Assembly: GCA_019637155.1 (NCBI GenBank)
Contig: JAHBWE010000003.1
Location: 186,001 to 250,000, forward strand
DNA from: Labilithrix sp.
Lineage (GTDB): Bacteria > Myxococcota_A > Polyangia > Polyangiales > Polyangiaceae
Direction of reading: 5' to 3'
Length of the DNA stretch: 64,000 bases
Under the pieces are notes generated by a model that saw nothing but the letters and a program-made list of their open reading frames with translations, made no database searches and was not told where the DNA came from. Within the stretch, counting starts at the first letter, position 1; each line of letters starts with the position of its first letter. The position numbers were made by a program, and so were the translations under genes. Of this stretch, positions 1 through 7,954 are shown piece after piece.

Positions 1-513
1 CTGCGCGATCTCGCCGAGGGTCTTGCCGACGACCCAGGCCCCCTCCGGGATCGTCATCTCGAACGCGATCGTCTCGCCGGTGCCGGTGCCGAGCACCATC
101 GAGTGCCTCACCGCGTCGAACTCGATCGCGATCCCGAGCGCGCCGACGAGGATCTCCGTCTCGGAGAGGATCTCGTGGATGCCGGCCGCGGTGTACACGC
201 CGCGGTAGCCCGGGTCGCGCATGCGGACGAGGACCCGCTTGGCGCCGAGCGTGCGCGCGAGCAGCGCGCAGCCGAGGTTGTCGGCGTCGCGGTAGAGCAT
301 CGCGAGCACGGCGTCCGCGCGATCCGGCTCCGCCTGCTTCAGCACCGTCGCGTCGGTCGCGTCGCCGGCGAGCATGACGATGCCGTGCGCCTCGGAGGCT
401 TGCTTCACGACCTGCGCGTCGCGCTCGAGCACGACCACGCTGTGACCGCGCGTCTGGAGATAGACCGCGAGGTTCAGGCCGCCGCGGCCTGCGCCGGCGA
501 TGACGATCTTCAC
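1..513 (-). CDS. RCK (TrkA-N) NAD-binding regulatory protein, 3' end cut by window edge
   Basis: Reading from a GTG at 513, the protein starts MKIVIAGAGRGGLNLAVYL, a classic Rossmann GxGxxG fold, followed by a VLERD strand end and a GDATD motif. This is the KTN/RCK-N pattern of TrkA-type regulators of K+ or cation transport. A second small domain (about residue 135 on, VLGTGTGETIAFEMTIPE) looks like the start of RCK-C and runs off the window. The GTG overlaps the TGA of the upstream antiporter gene (GTGA, 510-513), so the two are translationally coupled and this is probably the antiporter's cytosolic gating subunit. The C-terminus is not visible. Confidence 0.85.
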   Translation of the reverse strand, partial: MKIVIAGAGRGGLNLAVYLQTRGHSVVVLERDAQVVKQASEAHGIVMLAGDATDATVLKQAEPDRADAVLAMLYRDADNLGCALLARTLGAKRVLVRMRDPGYRGVYTAAGIHEILSETEILVGALGIAIEFDAVRHSMVLGTGTGETIAFEMTIPEGAWVVGKTLGEIAQ

Positions 514-2054
514 TTGTGCTCTCCTGTCGGCGCCGGAGCGCCGTGAGTGGTCGCGAGGCGGAACCGCTCGCGGTCGATCCGCTCGACCTCCTTCTCCGCC
601 GTCTCGATCGCGACGAGCCCGCGCCGCGCGGCGTCGAGGAGCGCCGCCTTCTGCGCCGCGAGCACGGCGCCGTCGATGATCGCGTCGTCGGCGGCGTCGG
701 CCTCCGGCGTCCGGAGCGAGCCCTCCGCGTCGATGATGATGCGCTGGAACGCCGCGCGCCGCACCGCGTGCTCGGGCCGCGACATGATCCCGGTCGCGAG
801 CATGCCGTCGAGCTCCACCTGCCCGCGCCGCGCCGCGATCAGCCGCGCGCGCGCGACGTCGAACACGTCGTCGGTGGCGGAGCCGATCCGGAGGAACTGG
901 ATGAAGCGGCGGAACGGCAGCGCCTGCGTCATGAGCGTGATGAACGTGACGCCGAAGACGATCGTGACGAGGCGCTCGCGGTACGGGAGCCCCTGCGGCA
1001 GCGCGAGCACGGCCGCCATCGAGAGCGCGCCCTTCACGTTGCCGAAGACCATGACGTGCTGCCACTTGAGCGGGAGGTCCTCCTTCCTCAGCGCGCGGAG
1101 CACGAAGAAGGTGCAGTACACCGCGACCGCGCGGCCGGCGTGGAGCGCGACGACGGCGGCGAGGATCGCGAGCGCCTCGGTGATGAACATCCGCGCGTCG
1201 ATCTGCATCCCGACGAGCACGAAGAGCAGCACGTTGATGCCGAAGCCGATCGCCTCCCAGAAGCCCTGCAGCGCGAGGACGCGCGAGGGATCGAGCTCGC
1301 GCCGGGCCGCGCGCCCGACGACGAGCCCGACGATGACGACCGCGATCACCGGCGACGCGTGGATGTGCTCGGCGAGCAGCGACGTCGCGAAGACGAGGAC
1401 GCCGGAGGCGAGGATGCCGGTGAGGTGATCGGGCGTCCGCCGCAGCGCGGCCGAGCCGAGCGCGCCGAAGATCGCGCCCATGCCGAGGCCGCCGACGATG
1501 GCGAGCAGGAGCGCGCGCGTCGTCGACGCGACCTCGACCGTGCCGGTCTGGAGGATCCCCGCGGTGAGGCTCACGAGGACGAGCGCGGTCCCGTCGTTGA
1601 AGAGGCTCTCCCCTTCCATGATCGCGGCGAGGTGGTGGGGGACGCGCGTGCTCCGGAACGCGAGGAGCACGCTCACCGTGTCCGTGATCGAGAGCAGCGC
1701 GCCGAGGAGGAGCGCGGCGCTGAACGGCAGCCCGAGCGCGAAGGTCGCCACCGACGCGGTCGCGAAGAGCGAGATCGCGACGCCCGGCACCGCGAGCGCG
1801 AGGATCGGCCGCGCCGCGCTCTTCAAGCTGTCGGCGTCGGCGAAGAGCGCGCCCTCGAAGACGAGGACGGGCAGGAACGCGACGAGGACGACCTCCGGCT
1901 CCATCGGCGCGTGCGGCAGCACGTTCGCGAAGACGAGCAGGAGGCCGATGACGACGAGCGCCACGTTGTACGGCACGTTCGCGCGCTTGGCGCCGATCGC
2001 GACCGTCGCGCCGACGCCGAAGACGAGGACGTAGCTCTCGAGGGCCTCGCGCAT
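510..2054 (-). CDS. CPA1-family Na+(K+)/H+ antiporter (NhaP-type)
   Basis: A 514-aa protein with about 12 hydrophobic segments over residues 5-375 and a roughly 135-residue cytosolic tail. The ion-binding segment carries FNDGTALV (residues 152-159), which contains the ND pair typical of electroneutral CPA1 exchangers; FEG (66-68) and SITDTVSVL (122-130) are further family signatures. It should exchange cytoplasmic Na+ or K+ for H+. The charged tail (about 380-514) replaces a fused RCK domain; the RCK function is encoded by the overlapping downstream gene. Na+ versus K+ specificity cannot be told from sequence. Confidence 0.9.
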   Translation of the reverse strand: MREALESYVLVFGVGATVAIGAKRANVPYNVALVVIGLLLVFANVLPHAPMEPEVVLVAFLPVLVFEGALFADADSLKSAARPILALAVPGVAISLFATASVATFALGLPFSAALLLGALLSITDTVSVLLAFRSTRVPHHLAAIMEGESLFNDGTALVLVSLTAGILQTGTVEVASTTRALLLAIVGGLGMGAIFGALGSAALRRTPDHLTGILASGVLVFATSLLAEHIHASPVIAVVIVGLVVGRAARRELDPSRVLALQGFWEAIGFGINVLLFVLVGMQIDARMFITEALAILAAVVALHAGRAVAVYCTFFVLRALRKEDLPLKWQHVMVFGNVKGALSMAAVLALPQGLPYRERLVTIVFGVTFITLMTQALPFRRFIQFLRIGSATDDVFDVARARLIAARRGQVELDGMLATGIMSRPEHAVRRAAFQRIIIDAEGSLRTPEADAADDAIIDGAVLAAQKAALLDAARRGLVAIETAEKEVERIDRERFRLATTHGAPAPTGEHK

Positions 2055-2122
2055 GGCGTGACGACCCTAGAGCGCCGGGCGCGCGAGGACAACCCATCAC
2101 GTTCGCATCGTCACCCCACGCG

Positions 2123-3547
2123 TCAACGCCTGCTCATCGGGAGCGGTTCGTTCGCCGTCTCCGCGAGGTAAGCGAGGACCGGCGGGTACGTCGCCGCGAG
2201 CGACGCGAACTGCCCCGACGGCATCCGGAGGAGGACCGCCTCGGAGGCGGCCCGGATCGTGACGTCCGACTTCCCGCCCATCAGCGACGCGTGCCCGAAG
2301 GCGGTGCCGCGCGCGATGCGGATCGGCTCGCCGTCGGTCGGCTCTTGCACGACGTTCCCGGCGAGGATGACGTAGAGGCCGTCGCTCCGGCGATCGCGCT
2401 CGGCGAGGAGGGTGCCCGCGTCGGCGCGGCGGACCTCGAAGCGCTGCGAGAGCTCGAGGCGCCCCGCGGGATCGAACGCGGAGAAGAGCGGAGACGTGTG
2501 CATCAGGTTCGTGATGAGGCGCCGCGCGAGCAGATCGAAGAGCGCGTCCTCGACCTCGGGGAACTTCGCCATCACGCGCTCGAGCGCGGTCTTGTCGATC
2601 TTCAGCGTCATGAGCTGCGACTCGGCCTTCACGTCGGCCTGGCGCTGCCCTTCGTCGAGGAGCGACGACTCGCCGAACACGTCGCCCTCGACGAGCCGGA
2701 TCTCCGGGCTGCCGGCGACGATCACGCGCGCGGTGCCGGAGACGATCGCGTAGAGCGCGAACGCGAGCTCGTTCTTCACGATCACCATCGCGCTGGGGAC
2801 GAACTCCACGAGCTCGGCCGCGTCGGTGAGGGCGACGAGCGCGTCGCGCGAGAGCGCGGCGAAGAGGCGGAAGCTCGCCATCTTCTTCAGCGCGTCGAAG
2901 TCGCTCACCTCTTCGACGTCCGAGAGCGACACCGGCGTCGGCGCCTCCGAGACCTCCGCGGTCGCCGAGGGCTCGGGCGTGACCTCGATCCGCTCCGAGA
3001 CGCTGAAGTCCTCGAGGAGGACGGAGATGCTCGCCTCCCCCGCGTCCGAGAAGCGGACCTCGTCCGCGCCGACGTCCGGCGCGGGCGTCAGCTTGACGGG
3101 GCGGACCGGGAGCGGCGGCGGCTTCGCGTCGCTCGTCCCCACGCGCGGGGCGAGCGGCAGCGGCGGCGTATTCCCCGCTTTTGGTGCTTGCGGCGCGTTG
3201 ACGGGGAGCGGGGGCGGCCGCGTGAGGATCGGCCCCGCGTCCTTCGGCAGCGACTTCTCGAGGAGGTCTCCGCGCGCCGAGTCCATCGTGCTGACGAGCT
3301 TCGCCATCGCGATCGCGCGCGGGAGGAAGCCCTTCGCGAGGTAGCGCTCGAACGCGCGCACGAACGCCTCGACCGCCTCGTTGCGCTGGCTCGTCCGGCG
3401 GTAGGCCTCGCCGAGGCGCTGCGACCACTGCGGCTCGTTCGGCTGCAGCTTCTCGAGCTCGACGAGCGCCCTCAGCGCGTCCTGCGGCTTGTTCTTCTCG
3501 GTCGCCTTGTGCCAGGCAACGCGTAGCTCTTCGACTCGGTCCGCCAT
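2123..3547 (-). CDS. Protein with N-terminal TPR-like helices and two cyclic-nucleotide-binding domains
   Basis: 474 aa, no signal or membrane segment. Residues about 5-90 form TPR-like helical repeats; 105-215 are a Pro/Ala-rich linker. Two CNB beta-barrels follow, at about 226-345 and 353-465. The phosphate-binding cassette of the first keeps the Glu (GDVFGESSLL, 288-297), but lacks the usual RxAT Arg. In the second, Glu is replaced by His (GTAFGHASLM, 414-423), so cNMP binding by domain 2 is doubtful. There is no DNA-binding HTH, so it is not a CRP-type regulator; a signalling adaptor is more likely. It sits 68 bp downstream of the antiporter start on the same strand but is a separate unit. 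Confidence 0.8.
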   Translation of the reverse strand: MADRVEELRVAWHKATEKNKPQDALRALVELEKLQPNEPQWSQRLGEAYRRTSQRNEAVEAFVRAFERYLAKGFLPRAIAMAKLVSTMDSARGDLLEKSLPKDAGPILTRPPPLPVNAPQAPKAGNTPPLPLAPRVGTSDAKPPPLPVRPVKLTPAPDVGADEVRFSDAGEASISVLLEDFSVSERIEVTPEPSATAEVSEAPTPVSLSDVEEVSDFDALKKMASFRLFAALSRDALVALTDAAELVEFVPSAMVIVKNELAFALYAIVSGTARVIVAGSPEIRLVEGDVFGESSLLDEGQRQADVKAESQLMTLKIDKTALERVMAKFPEVEDALFDLLARRLITNLMHTSPLFSAFDPAGRLELSQRFEVRRADAGTLLAERDRRSDGLYVILAGNVVQEPTDGEPIRIARGTAFGHASLMGGKSDVTIRAASEAVLLRMPSGQFASLAATYPPVLAYLAETANEPLPMSRR

Positions 3548-3580
3548 GAGGCGCCGATTCTCGCAGAGACGGCGCGCTTT

Positions 3581-4885
3581 TTACAGCGCGTCCCGCGTCC
3601 AGGCGATCTGTTCGGGCGAGAGCTTCGGAATGGACGAGGGCTTCTTCACTTCGATGCTCTTCGTCGTCCCGTCCTTCGCCGCCATGACGTCGGTGACCTT
3701 GTTCATGCGCTGGTGGATCGCCTTCCACGTGTAGTCCGACACCCAGACCGGGCTGCAGTAGCTCATGAAGTCGGCGTGGTCCTCGCCGCTCTTCAGCTCC
3801 TTCGTCAGCGGATCCCACCCCGACGTCCCGACGCGCGCGTCCTCGTACGGGTACTTCTTGTCGATCGCGTTCGGGTTGCCACACGGCGCGTGGAGCCGCC
3901 CCATCGCGTGCGCGAGCTCCTGCGCGAGCGTGCCGCCCGACTTCTCGGTCTGGTAGCCGAGCACGAGCGCGGACCGGAGCGACATGTTCGTGTCGAGCTC
4001 GGCGTTGTAGCCGCTCGCGGGCGCGATGCCGAGGATGCATCCGCCGCCGCCGCTCATGCAGAACTCGCGCAGCGTAGGGGCCGGGGTGAAGACGCCGATG
4101 TAATAGACGTCGTCGTCGACCTCCTCCTCCGCGCGCATGTTCATGACGGTGTTGAGGAGCTCGCTCCATCCGTCGCCGTCGGGCGCGATCGGGATCGGGA
4201 ACGCGAGCTCGGCGTGCAGCGACACCTCGACCTCGGAGACGGGATAGAGCTTGTAGAGCGCGTCGTGGTAGCGCTTCACGTTCGCGTCGCTGAGGTCGGG
4301 CAGGCGCTCCTCGCCCTCGGCGGTGTATTTCACCGGCACGAGCTGCACGCGCAGCGGAGGCGCGTCGACCGCCTCCGCCGCGATCGTCTCGTCGCCCTCC
4401 GGGAAGTGGATCGCGTCGTCCTTCGTCGCGCCGATCACGTCGACGGAGAGCTCGAGGTCCTTCGTCACGAGCTCGGCGTCGAGCTCGAAGTTGAACGTGG
4501 TGTCGAGGTCGCTGTCGACGTACACGCCGAGCGAGCGCGGGCCGGCGGAGAGGACGGTCTCCTCGCCGCCGCTCTTCACGTGGAGCTTGGCCGACACCTT
4601 CGGCGGCCGCGCGCCGGCGAGCCGCTTCGCGTGCACGCGCACGAGCGCGGGGCGCTTCGTGAGGATGGGGGCGTTCCGCTCCTCGGTGAGCGCGCCGTCT
4701 TCGACGAGCCGCACCTCGACGCCCTGGTAGATCGAGACCCGATCGATCGAGACGCCGCCCGCGACCGTCTTCGTGGGTTCCGTCGAATTCGTGTCAGGGG
4801 TCGGCTGCTCGGTCCTCGTGATCACCTCGGTCCCGCACGCGGCGCTGAGGAGGGTGAGGGCGAACGCAAGTGAGCGGATCTTCAT
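3581..4885 (-). CDS. Secreted lipoprotein, metzincin-like metalloprotease homologue with a degenerate zinc motif
   Basis: 434 aa. The start at 4885 gives a clean lipoprotein signal ending LLSAAC (Cys17); a longer frame to 4954 would spoil it. The C-terminal half has the metzincin layout: an extended zinc motif at residues 322-332 (QELAHAMGRLH) and a Met-turn at 372-377 (DFMSYC), followed by WVSDYTW. In the canonical HExxHxxGxxH motif the first residue is His; here the codon at 3920-3922 is CAG (Gln), one base from CAC. The general-base Glu and the two other His ligands remain. It may be inactive, or bind zinc weakly. Divergent from the gene at 4985. Confidence 0.75.
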   Translation of the reverse strand: MKIRSLAFALTLLSAACGTEVITRTEQPTPDTNSTEPTKTVAGGVSIDRVSIYQGVEVRLVEDGALTEERNAPILTKRPALVRVHAKRLAGARPPKVSAKLHVKSGGEETVLSAGPRSLGVYVDSDLDTTFNFELDAELVTKDLELSVDVIGATKDDAIHFPEGDETIAAEAVDAPPLRVQLVPVKYTAEGEERLPDLSDANVKRYHDALYKLYPVSEVEVSLHAELAFPIPIAPDGDGWSELLNTVMNMRAEEEVDDDVYYIGVFTPAPTLREFCMSGGGGCILGIAPASGYNAELDTNMSLRSALVLGYQTEKSGGTLAQELAHAMGRLHAPCGNPNAIDKKYPYEDARVGTSGWDPLTKELKSGEDHADFMSYCSPVWVSDYTWKAIHQRMNKVTDVMAAKDGTTKSIEVKKPSSIPKLSPEQIAWTRDAL

Positions 4886-4984
4886 CGAGCGCCGGTGCGG
4901 CTTAGCATCGGCCGCCGGGAGGGCCCGTCCGAAAGCGTTTCCTTCGCGTCTCAACGATCTTTGCTACGACGGAAAAGGCGAACG

Positions 4985-5671
4985 GTGGAGACCATTTATG
5001 CAGCCATTCCCGCGGCGATCGCGGGCTCTTTCCTGGCGCTCCGGGCGGGGTGGCGGGCGTGGCAGCCGGCGCGCCTGCTCCTCGCGGGGCGTTATGAGGA
5101 GGCGGCCCGGGCCGGGACCGAGCTCGACCGTTCGTGGCTGCGGGTTTTCCCGTCGGTCCGGAGCTCGGCGCGGTATGCGATCGCATGCGCGCGGCACCTC
5201 GCGGGGGATCTGGAGGGCTCGCTCGAGGTGACGGCGACGCTGGAGAAGCGGGATCGCTACGACGTCCGCTCGCTCGACGCGGCGAGCCTGGTGCTGCTCG
5301 ATCGCGACGCGGCGGACGCGGAGCGCGCGCTCGTCCTGCTCGAGCGCCTGCGCGATCGCGCGCCGGAGGATCATTTCCTCGAGTCGCTCGCGCGCCACCG
5401 CCTCGGCAAGGAGGCGACGCTCGCGCGCGACGTCACGGGCGCGCCGGCGCCGCCGGGCGATCGCGCGACCATCTTCTACTTCCTGCGCGGCCTCTACTAC
5501 GCGCGCGTCCGCGGCCTCGACCACCTCGCGCGGGAGGACTTCGAGCGCGCAGCGGAGGGCGCCCACGCCAACGTGTACTCACAGCGGGCGCGAAGCATGC
5601 TCGCCGAGCGCGCAGCGGACGAGGGCCCATCGAGCCTCGCCCCACAGGTCGTCGCGAAGCGCGAGGAGTGA
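4985..5671 (+). CDS. Membrane-anchored TPR-like protein of unknown function
   Basis: 228 aa from a GTG preceded by a purine-rich stretch (gaaaaggcgaac). The open frame extends to 4895 but the extra N-terminus is charged and unlike a leader. An N-terminal hydrophobic segment (IYAAIPAAIAGSFLAL) is followed by helical repeats with TPR spacing (ARLLLAGRYEEAARAG, ACARHLAGDLEGSLEV, AERALVLLERLRDRAPED). No catalytic motif is visible. It is monocistronic: divergent from the metalloprotease homologue and followed at once by a hairpin/T-tract terminator. Confidence 0.65.
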   Translation: METIYAAIPAAIAGSFLALRAGWRAWQPARLLLAGRYEEAARAGTELDRSWLRVFPSVRSSARYAIACARHLAGDLEGSLEVTATLEKRDRYDVRSLDAASLVLLDRDAADAERALVLLERLRDRAPEDHFLESLARHRLGKEATLARDVTGAPAPPGDRATIFYFLRGLYYARVRGLDHLAREDFERAAEGAHANVYSQRARSMLAERAADEGPSSLAPQVVAKREE

Positions 5672-5674
5672 GGG

Positions 5675-5706
5675 CTCGAGCGGACATGCGCGTTCGAGTC
5701 ATTTTT
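5675..5706 (+). terminator. Intrinsic terminator
   Basis: Four bases after the stop codon at 5671, CTCGAGCG (5675-5682) pairs with CGTTCGAG (5691-5698), one G-U pair included, across an 8-nt loop. Two bases later comes a T tract (5702-5706, then CTTT). This is a conventional rho-independent shape and stands out in this GC-rich sequence. Confidence 0.7.
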
Positions 5707-5897
5707 CTTTAGGCCCGCACGACGTCGTCTCGCGCTTCGACGTCCTCGCGTGGGGCGCTGGTGGGCCTTCTCACCTACGATGTCCTCTTCACGCCGCCGG
5801 CACATCGCGAACACCATCGAACACCGCGACGAGCACTCGACCCATCGACGTTTCCAAGCCCGCCCGCACTCGACCTCGAAGCTTCGACTCCGTCGCT

Positions 5898-5970
5898 CTT
5901 TCCCTCTCCCTGAACCCTCTCCCTCTCCCTGAACCTCTCCCTCTCCCTGAACCTCTCCCTCTCCCTGAAC
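5898..5970. repeat. 18-bp tandem repeat, about four units
   Basis: The unit CTCTCCCTCTCCCTGAAC occurs twice perfectly (5935-5952, 5953-5970), once with one extra C (5916-5934) and once truncated (to 5915). The strand is entirely polypyrimidine apart from GAA. It lies in the 5672-6017 gap, where apart from the terminator at its left end I see no gene. On the minus strand it would read as a QGEGEV hexapeptide repeat in an open frame, but that frame has no coding character. Confidence 0.9.
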
Positions 5971-6017
5971 CAAAAGCCTCGAGTGTCGCGAAACCACGCG
6001 CCCAGTTGCCGAACCTC

Positions 6018-7067
6018 TTAGAACGCGTCCGCCGTTACCTTGTCGTAAATAACGTTACAATACCCTGGGTTCGCGAACCCGACGTTTCGTGCTCCCACCG
6101 AGAATTGCATCTGTAGATCGGCCGTCCCGACTCCCGCGACCTGGCCGAAGGGCCGAGTAACTTGGTGCATCCTCTTGGTCTTCGGGTCGTAGCCGAAAAC
6201 CGTGATCGAGGCTGTACCGCTGGCGCGAATGACGTCGAACCTTGCGTGCTCCCACTTGTAGTTCGGTTCAGGCTGAAGTGAAAAGTATTGGAACGAGCTG
6301 CACTCGCGGGCACCGTAGTTCTTGATGCACCCGCCGTATCCGTGTTCGGTCAAGAATAGTTCGATTCGAAAGGTCTCGGCGACGGGATTGAAGAACGAAC
6401 CGAACTTCAGGTACGCGAGTTTGATGTACGAGCTGGCGTCCGAGCAGTACGGGTTGAGATCGAATTCGAAGACGACGTGCGGACGGTCGTACGGAAAGTC
6501 GTACGTCTTGTGGAGGTACGCTTGCCAGTCGCCGCCGATGCGGATCTGCGCCAGGAACCCCTTCGAATCGGGCGCCCCGATCCATTGCTGAACGTTGGCC
6601 GTCGAGGTGTCGCCGGCTGGAACCACAACGAAGCCATCCCAGCAGCCGGGACAGATTCCTTCGAGCGACGGTCCGTCGAAATCCGAGCAGAAGCCGTGAG
6701 GATTGTTGGAGCACCACGTCCCCGGGCCGCTGGGGACGGTCGCGCCGGCGTCCTGAAGAGGTACGCTCGCGTCTTCAGGGCCAGACGTCGGCGTGGGTTC
6801 TTCGCCAGCGTTGGTCGGCGGCGCGGGGGGTGGGCCCGCATCGGGTGGTGGCACCTTGTCGCGAATCGCTCCGTCGGGCGGTCGACCGGCATCGGCTAGC
6901 TGAACTGAACCTCCGGCAGCGTCCTTCGAAGAGGTAGGTGCCGCATCAGGCGCATCGGCACGCTGCGCTACTAGTTCGTATGAGGCACATTGGGTTGTCG
7001 CTATGAAGACGAGTACCACGGTTGTCGAAGCGAAGACGCGCAACGATAGGTGTAAGGCATTTTTCAT
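6018..7067 (-). CDS. Putative lipoprotein of unknown function, third gene of a kinase operon
   Basis: 349 aa. The ATG at 7067 overlaps the TGA of the upstream gene (ATGA, 7064-7067), which fixes the start. The signal peptide ends in a lipobox-like TTQC (Cys about 27). Residues 30-120 are an Asp/Ala/Pro linker, then a globular domain with several Cys (WCSNNPHGFCSDFDGP, ICPGCWDGF) and a beta-rich jelly-roll-like sequence; the last third has RIELFLTE and FDVIRASGTASITVFGYD. It resembles secreted LamG-like proteins of Polyangiales, but I cannot name a function. Base composition is lower in GC than its surroundings. Confidence 0.7.
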   Translation of the reverse strand: MKNALHLSLRVFASTTVVLVFIATTQCASYELVAQRADAPDAAPTSSKDAAGGSVQLADAGRPPDGAIRDKVPPPDAGPPPAPPTNAGEEPTPTSGPEDASVPLQDAGATVPSGPGTWCSNNPHGFCSDFDGPSLEGICPGCWDGFVVVPAGDTSTANVQQWIGAPDSKGFLAQIRIGGDWQAYLHKTYDFPYDRPHVVFEFDLNPYCSDASSYIKLAYLKFGSFFNPVAETFRIELFLTEHGYGGCIKNYGARECSSFQYFSLQPEPNYKWEHARFDVIRASGTASITVFGYDPKTKRMHQVTRPFGQVAGVGTADLQMQFSVGARNVGFANPGYCNVIYDKVTADAF

Positions 7068-7954
7068 TGAAAGCGGCCTCCCATGCCCAGCCATCCAAGT
7101 CCGATCAGAGGTCGGACGTCTGTTCGACTCGTCGTTTTTGTTTGTGTCGGACTCGATGGGCTAGCAACTAGGAAATAGCTGCCGAGACCGAGGCCGATCG
7201 CCGCGACACCGAATCCGATCCCCAGGAGGATCCTGTCTCGCGTGAGTGCGTCTACTTCGGCTTCACGCTCACGCGGACAGCGCTCAGTCTGCGCTCCCGT
7301 CGGCACGCCGTCAGCGTCGAGCGTGCAGGTCTTCGCGAGCGACGCATTTTGAAGACGCTCGCTCACCAAGAACACGATGCCCGTTGCGAGGCCGGCGGCG
7401 CCGATCCCGTAGGACACCCACGTGCCGACGGGCACGCCACTCTTCGTCTCAGGTGTCGGGGGCAACGAGGCCGGCGCTTCCAGGGAGACCATGTCGACCG
7501 GCAGCGCGATCTCCAACACGCCATCGGTCTCAGCCAGCCGCACGACGACCGCGCGCGACTCGGTGGTGGTCCCCATGGTGGCTATGACGGTGTGCTCGCC
7601 TGGGTCTAACTCGAGCGCCTGTCCGGGCGCTTGTGACATTCCATCGACTTTGATCGCCGCTGCGGCCAACGGGGTTCCGCGGCGATCAACAACGCGCACC
7701 GTCAGCTTCGGTATCAGCGGCGCGACGGCCCCCAACCAGCCAGTACACGCCTGCACGATCGACGGTGGGCACAGGGCGCTGGAGCAAGTGCGGAGCGCGG
7801 CTCGACGAGCGAGAAGCTTCTCCGGCGTATCGCGGCGGAGCACCTGCGCTTGGACGTGGGCTGTTGTACACGCGGCTTCCTCGGTAGCGTGCGCGGTAGC
7901 CTCCGCTGTCGTTGCAGCAACTGTCAAAAAAGCCGTGCGGATCCACATATTCAT
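7064..7954 (-). CDS. PEGA-like envelope protein with two transmembrane segments
   Basis: 296 aa. An N-terminal signal-like segment is followed by a Cys-containing helical part (AACTTAHVQAQ, LRTCSSALCPPSIVQACTGW), then a PEGA-like beta-domain (VRVVDRRGTPLAAAAIKVDG, LELDPGEHTVIA; about 95-155), then two hydrophobic segments (about 183-200 and 244-263) flanking a Cys/Glu-rich loop. The ATG at 7954 overlaps the kinase stop (ATGA, 7951-7954); GTG 7960 is an alternative. Proteins of this layout commonly accompany myxobacterial Ser/Thr kinases. Probably a membrane or periplasmic partner of the kinase. Confidence 0.75.
   Translation of the reverse strand: MNMWIRTAFLTVAATTAEATAHATEEAACTTAHVQAQVLRRDTPEKLLARRAALRTCSSALCPPSIVQACTGWLGAVAPLIPKLTVRVVDRRGTPLAAAAIKVDGMSQAPGQALELDPGEHTVIATMGTTTESRAVVVRLAETDGVLEIALPVDMVSLEAPASLPPTPETKSGVPVGTWVSYGIGAAGLATGIVFLVSERLQNASLAKTCTLDADGVPTGAQTERCPREREAEVDALTRDRILLGIGFGVAAIGLGLGSYFLVASPSSPTQTKTTSRTDVRPLIGLGWLGMGGRFQ

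Noticed and set aside
516-2171. Long plus-strand frame across the antiporter gene
   Set aside because: Arg/Asp/Glu-rich mirror frame typical of high-GC DNA; the minus strand encodes a recognisable CPA1 antiporter.
5497-5997. Minus-strand frame reading a QGEGEV repeat
   Set aside because: Runs through the tandem repeat and antisense to the TPR-like gene; no start context or conserved features.
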